64,000 bases of DNA from Dysgonomonas gadei ATCC BAA-286. Lineage in GTDB: Bacteria; Bacteroidota; Bacteroidia; Bacteroidales; Dysgonomonadaceae. This document shows positions 60,179 through 64,000 of this stretch, in pieces. The stretch is taken from assembly GCF_000213555.1 (NCBI RefSeq), contig NZ_GL891987.1, forward strand, positions 150,898 through 214,897, given 5' to 3'. The position numbers and the translations under genes are program-made. How positions within the stretch are numbered: the first letter of the stretch is position 1; every line of letters starts with the position of its first letter. Under the pieces are notes generated by a model, which saw only the letters and a list, made by a program, of their open reading frames with translations, was not told where the DNA came from and searched no databases.

Positions 60179-61777
60179 TTAGAATTCGTCTACTTTAAGC
60201 TTCTTTCTGTAATTATCTAAAGTAGCCTGTAATTCCATGCTTATTTTTTCATATCCTTTTTTACCATAGAGATTATCCAGCTCATTCGGATCATTCTTAA
60301 GATCGAATAATTCGTTGCAATTGATATTCTCATCATTTTTGGTTTCGCCTTTACCATAAAAATGGATGAGTTTATATCTGTCTGTTCTGACACCATCGTG
60401 ACGGCGGACATTGTGGATTGCCGGATAATCGTAATAGTGGTAGTATAAATCTTTTCTCCAATCTTTAGGTGTTTCTCCGCTAAACAAAGATTCAAGAGAT
60501 ACACCGCTCATCTCGGCAGGTTTCTCTATTCCTGCTAAAGACAGGTATGTAGGTGCAAAATCTATATTCTGAACCAGAGCATCAGTCTTTGTGCCTGCTT
60601 CAATAGCTTTGGGATAACGTATGATAAGCGGAGTTCTGAATGATTCCTCATACATGAAACGTTTGTCAAACCATCCATGTTCTCCCATATAGAAACCTTG
60701 ATCCGAGGTATAGACGATAATGGTATTATCCATCAACCCTTCTTTTTCAAGGTAGTCTATCAGGCGTCCGACTTCATCGTCAATCGATTTTATGCAGCGA
60801 AGATAATCTTTCATATAACGCTGATATTTCCAGTTAAGCAGGTCGTCTCCGGATAGGTTACTGTCGATAAATTCCATATTTTTGGGATGGTAGGCATTTT
60901 CCCAGGCTTCGCGTTGTGCAGGAGTCATTTGATTCATCGCTTGTTGTAGGCCACCGTTATTCCACTCTTTATTATATGGGGTAGTATTTCTCAATTCATT
61001 CAGCTTAAGGTCATAAATGAATGTCATTGTCTTGTCGATTGTCATATCCTGGGTCTTAGCCGCAGAACAGCGAGTTTCGTAATCATCATAGAATGTTTCG
61101 GGCTTTGGAAACTCTACATCTTCATACAGATTATAATACTTGGCTTCCGGCATCCAGTTTCTGTGTGGAGCTTTATGATGCACTAAAAGGGCAAAAGGCT
61201 TGTTTTTATCTCTGTTCTCTATAAATTCTATGGAATGGGTAGTAATAAGGTTGGTTGCATAACCCTCTTCGCGCACATATTTACCTTGAGACTCCTTCGT
61301 CTTGAAACTCGGATTGTAATAATCTCCCTGATCGTTCAATACACAATAATAATTAAATCCTTTAGGTTCGCATTGCATATGCCATTTTCCGACAACTCCG
61401 GTTTGATAGCCTGCTTGAGTTAATAATTCGGAAAAGAAGATCTTGGTCGTATCAATACCTGCTCCCAATTGGCGTTGTCCGTTCTGATGACTGTATAGAC
61501 CAGTCATAAGGCATGCCCGACTGGGGGTTGACAGCGAATTCTCCACAAAGGCTTGCCGGAATAGCATTCCTTCATTTGCCAGACGGTCTATATTGGGAGT
61601 AGTAGCTATTTTCGATAGCGGATGCCCATATGCGCTGATTGTCTGGAACGAATGATCGTCTGTCATTATATGTATAATATTGGGACGGGATGTATTTTGT
61701 TCCTTTTGTCCATAGCCATATGGATTGAGTATTGATACAGGTATAATTACCAGACTGATCCTCTTTAAATTTGTCAT
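60179..61777 (-). CDS. S-type sulfatase
   Basis: 532 residues of the S1 sulfatase family (signal peptide about 1-23). Metal ligands Asp40-Asp41 in IIHIMTDDHSF. The activation motif S-x-P-x-R is STPSRACLMTG with Ser83 as the residue to be turned into formylglycine, so an anSME-type maturase is required (not in the window). Other family parts are GKWHMQCEPKGFNYY and TSDQGFYMGEHGWFDKRFMY. It probably removes sulfate from glycosaminoglycan- or mucin-like sugars; the subfamily is not resolved. No SusCD partner is adjacent. Confidence 0.92.
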   Translation of the reverse strand: MTNLKRISLVIIPVSILNPYGYGQKEQNTSRPNIIHIMTDDHSFQTISAYGHPLSKIATTPNIDRLANEGMLFRQAFVENSLSTPSRACLMTGLYSHQNGQRQLGAGIDTTKIFFSELLTQAGYQTGVVGKWHMQCEPKGFNYYCVLNDQGDYYNPSFKTKESQGKYVREEGYATNLITTHSIEFIENRDKNKPFALLVHHKAPHRNWMPEAKYYNLYEDVEFPKPETFYDDYETRCSAAKTQDMTIDKTMTFIYDLKLNELRNTTPYNKEWNNGGLQQAMNQMTPAQREAWENAYHPKNMEFIDSNLSGDDLLNWKYQRYMKDYLRCIKSIDDEVGRLIDYLEKEGLMDNTIIVYTSDQGFYMGEHGWFDKRFMYEESFRTPLIIRYPKAIEAGTKTDALVQNIDFAPTYLSLAGIEKPAEMSGVSLESLFSGETPKDWRKDLYYHYYDYPAIHNVRRHDGVRTDRYKLIHFYGKGETKNDENINCNELFDLKNDPNELDNLYGKKGYEKISMELQATLDNYRKKLKVDEF

Positions 61778-62060
61778 GGAATATCAAGGGTGTAGGTTAA
61801 TACACTAAAATTAATAAGAAAAAATTGAATAATGAAACAAATATTAGGATTCCGGCCAAAACAAACAAGTGAAACACCGAATACATATATCAGGTTTTTT
61901 AAATGAATAAATATATAGCTCCGATCACATCCTCTTTCCGGATATTGTTTATCAGCCTTCTTATAGCTTTATATATAGCGACTTAGATTGTTTTAAACAA
62001 CTTTTAGAACAGGATGTAAAATGATAAATATTATCTTTACAGATATGAAACAACAATGAT

Positions 62061-62780
62061 ATGCAACAGATAATAACAGATATTCGCAGGACATTGCTGG
62101 ATAATGCCGATGAAAAAACATTAAGCCTGTCGAGCCATTTCTTCAAAGAAAATGAACGGGCAAAGACCTATGGTGTAAGAATGGCTTTAGTCAGCAAAAT
62201 CGGTAAAGGGTTTTTTCTGAAAATCAAAAATATGGCGAAAGTTCAAATTTTCGGTTTATGTGAGGAACTGTGGCAATCGGGGTATTTGGAGGAATCGGTC
62301 ATTGCCTGCGAATTGGCTTATTCTCTTCACAAGCAATATGAACCTGACGATTTTGAAATATTTGAAAGGTGGGTGGCAAACTACGTCGATAATTGGGCGG
62401 CATGCGACACGTTGTGTAATCACACTATCGGCGAATTTGTGAAAATGTATCCCGGTTATATTTCCCGCCTCAAAGGATGGGCTACGTCCGGTAATCGCTG
62501 GATGCGCCGTGCCGCTGCTGTTACGCTGATTATCCCTGCTCGTAAAGGATTGTTTTTAAATGATATCTTTGAAATCGCAACAATTTTGCTTCACGACAAG
62601 GATGATTTGGTTCAAAAAGGTTACGGTTGGATGCTTAAGGCTGCGAGTGAAGCGCATCAGGAAGAAGTGTTCGACTTTGTGGTGAGACATAAAGCTACTA
62701 TGCCGAGAACATCACTAAGATATGCTATTGAAAAAATGCCGCAGGATATGAAAGCTGAGGCTATGAAAAAAGAGAAATGA
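62061..62780 (+). CDS. AlkD-like DNA alkylation repair protein
   Basis: 239 residues of helical HEAT-like repeats. GVRMALVSKIGKGFF (about 39-53), FGLCEELWQSGYLEE, WVANYVDNWAACDTLCNHTI (about 104-123, with the DNA-contacting Asp region) and GNRWMRRAAAVTLIIPARKG are the AlkC/AlkD-family landmarks. It would excise N3- or N7-alkylated purines without base flipping. Divergent from the sulfatase gene; a TATCTTTA near 62032 is a one-mismatch -7 box. Confidence 0.88.
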   Translation: MQQIITDIRRTLLDNADEKTLSLSSHFFKENERAKTYGVRMALVSKIGKGFFLKIKNMAKVQIFGLCEELWQSGYLEESVIACELAYSLHKQYEPDDFEIFERWVANYVDNWAACDTLCNHTIGEFVKMYPGYISRLKGWATSGNRWMRRAAAVTLIIPARKGLFLNDIFEIATILLHDKDDLVQKGYGWMLKAASEAHQEEVFDFVVRHKATMPRTSLRYAIEKMPQDMKAEAMKKEK

Positions 62781-62814
62781 AAATGAATTTCTAAATCTTC
62801 TGACCTCAATATAT

Positions 62815-62846
62815 TAAAAAAAAGTGCCCCATACAGGAGGCACTTT
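62815..62846 (-). terminator. Terminator of guaA
   Basis: On the minus strand AAAGTGCC (62839-62846 side) pairs with GGCACTTT (62821-62828 side) around ten bases, followed by a run of eight T. It lies about 22 bases after the guaA stop. Confidence 0.85.
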
Positions 62847-62867
62847 CTCAGGAAAATATCTTATATT

Positions 62868-64000
62868 TTACTCCCACTCTATGGTAGCAGGAGGTTTCGA
62901 CGAAATATCATAAACAACACGGTTTACACCTTTTACTTTGTTGATGATCTCATTAGACACCTTAGCCAGAAACTCGTATGGTAAGTGTGCCCAATCGGCG
63001 GTCATGGCGTCTGTAGAAGTTACGGCGCGCAATGCCACTGTATTTTCGTAAGTGCGCTCATCACCCATTACCCCAACTGATTTGATCGGCAACAGAATTG
63101 CTCCCGCCTGCCATACTTTATCATAGAACCCTTGTTCACGAAGCATACGGATAAAGATATCGTCGGCATTCTGTACTACTTCTACTTTTTCCGGAGTGAT
63201 ATCGCCCAATATACGGATACCTAGACCGGGACCCGGGAAAGGATGCCGTTTTATCAGGTTTTCTTTCATACCCAATTCCAAGCCTACGCGGCGTACTTCA
63301 TCTTTGAATAGCAGACGTAGAGGTTCTACCAGTTTCAGATTCATTTTCTCCGGTAATCCTCCCACATTATGGTGCGATTTGATGACATGGCCTGTGATAG
63401 AAAGCGACTCTATAATATCGGGATAAATAGTTCCCTGGCCCAGCCACTTTATATCTTTAAGCTTATGCGCTTCTTCGTCGAATACATCAATAAAGCCTTT
63501 ACCTATGATCTTACGTTTCTGTTCAGGGTCGGTCACGCCGGCCAGTTCTTTGTAGAATCGCTCTTTGGCATCTATACCTATTACATTCAGTCCGAGATGT
63601 TCATAATCTCTCAGTACATTTTCGAATTCGTTTTTGCGGAGCAAACCATGATCTACGAATACACAAGTCAGGTTCTTTCCTATGGCCTTGTTCAGCAGAA
63701 CGGCAGTAACGGAAGAGTCTACACCTCCCGATAGGGCAAGGATAACCTTGTCGTCACCAAGCGTTGTTTTTAGTTCCTCAACAGTGGAATCGATGAAAGA
63801 AGCAGGACTCCATCCTCGTTTCGAATGGCATATATTAAGGAAGTTGCTTAAAAGTCGCGTACCGTCTGTAGTATGGTAAACTTCAGGATGAAACTGTACG
63901 GCCCATGTTTCCTCTCCCGCTATTTTATATGCTGCTGCTGATACATCAGCAGTGCTGGCTACTATTTCGAAATTCTCAGGAACCACAGTAATTGAGTCTC
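62868..64000 (-). CDS. guaA: GMP synthase (glutamine-hydrolysing), 3' part
   Basis: Converts XMP to GMP. The reading frame is open to the right edge (residues before VVPENFEIVAS read DSIT), so the N-terminal glutaminase half lies outside the window. Visible: the end of the GATase domain with AVQFHPEVYHT (catalytic His/Glu), the ATP-pyrophosphatase P-loop LALSGGVDSSVTAVLLNKA, the LGQGTIYPDIIES segment, KSHHNVGGLPEKM and the C-terminal dimerisation domain ending KPPATIEWE, the classic end of GuaA. Confidence 0.97.
   Translation of the reverse strand, partial: DSITVVPENFEIVASTADVSAAAYKIAGEETWAVQFHPEVYHTTDGTRLLSNFLNICHSKRGWSPASFIDSTVEELKTTLGDDKVILALSGGVDSSVTAVLLNKAIGKNLTCVFVDHGLLRKNEFENVLRDYEHLGLNVIGIDAKERFYKELAGVTDPEQKRKIIGKGFIDVFDEEAHKLKDIKWLGQGTIYPDIIESLSITGHVIKSHHNVGGLPEKMNLKLVEPLRLLFKDEVRRVGLELGMKENLIKRHPFPGPGLGIRILGDITPEKVEVVQNADDIFIRMLREQGFYDKVWQAGAILLPIKSVGVMGDERTYENTVALRAVTSTDAMTADWAHLPYEFLAKVSNEIINKVKGVNRVVYDISSKPPATIEWE

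Overview
The window looks like a piece of a Bacteroidota chromosome, order Bacteroidales, most likely Dysgonomonas or a near relative. The genus is inference. The order rests on a SusC/SusD pair, many GH92 enzymes, promoters of the TTTG-N19-21-TAnnTTTG type, a fused ThrA with an ApgM-like neighbour, FISUMP and DUF5063 proteins, and few Shine-Dalgarno sequences. I found no tRNA, rRNA, CRISPR array, intact insertion sequence or prophage.

Layout. 1-12.5 kb is a polysaccharide utilisation locus aimed at mannose- and fucose-containing glycans, probably N-glycoproteins or mannan: SusC, SusD, a secreted BSP-family metallopeptidase, two GH92 alpha-mannosidases and a GH29 alpha-fucosidase. A strong terminator separates the SusCD pair from the enzymes. 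12.7-16.8 kb holds small housekeeping genes (TatA, GNAT, HAD, hydroxyacid dehydrogenase, tyrosine phosphatase, DUF3795) and a striking palindrome. 17.8-21.6 kb is a LytS/LytTR signalling cluster. It leads into an operon of a 21-residue membrane peptide and a NapH-like iron-sulfur membrane protein, which has a near-ideal promoter and a tandem repeat upstream. 21.6-26.4 kb (minus strand) carries a class A beta-lactamase with an extra N-terminal domain, the CbpA/CbpM co-chaperone pair, a DEDD exonuclease overlapping a DUF5063 gene, and a DUF5131 protein. 26.7-29.6 kb has a membrane-anchored lipase-like hydrolase and Ffh.

29.7-49.5 kb is almost all minus strand and mostly core functions: a VWA protein, an M48-like protein with a degraded active site, MenG/UbiE, a zeta-toxin-like kinase, PurC, PhoH, a SIS isomerase, ApgM (possibly the homoserine kinase), ThrA, an S41 protease, a YrdC/Sua5 protein, a FISUMP protein, FabI, a DMT transporter, a lipoprotein, FtsH and RsfS. 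MiaA at 49.7 kb starts almost on top of its promoter. 51.2-57.5 kb is a second glycan block without SusCD: a DUF4965-type glutaminase-like protein, a third GH92 with distinctly GC-richer codons, and a GH125 exo-alpha-1,6-mannosidase. The window ends with dihydroorotase, a choloylglycine-hydrolase-family enzyme, a sulfatase, an AlkD-like protein and the 3' part of guaA.

How they fit. The two glycan blocks complement each other: GH92 removes alpha-1,2/1,3-type mannose, GH125 alpha-1,6-mannose, GH29 fucose, and the BSP peptidase could open the protein part. No sigma/anti-sigma pair, hybrid two-component system or SusR-like regulator is visible, so control of the first locus probably lies outside the window. 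The most unusual items are the LytTR-linked micro-peptide operon, a dispersed intergenic repeat family (near 13.7, 26.6 and 34.8 kb), the two-domain beta-lactamase and the M48-like protein without its HExxH motif.
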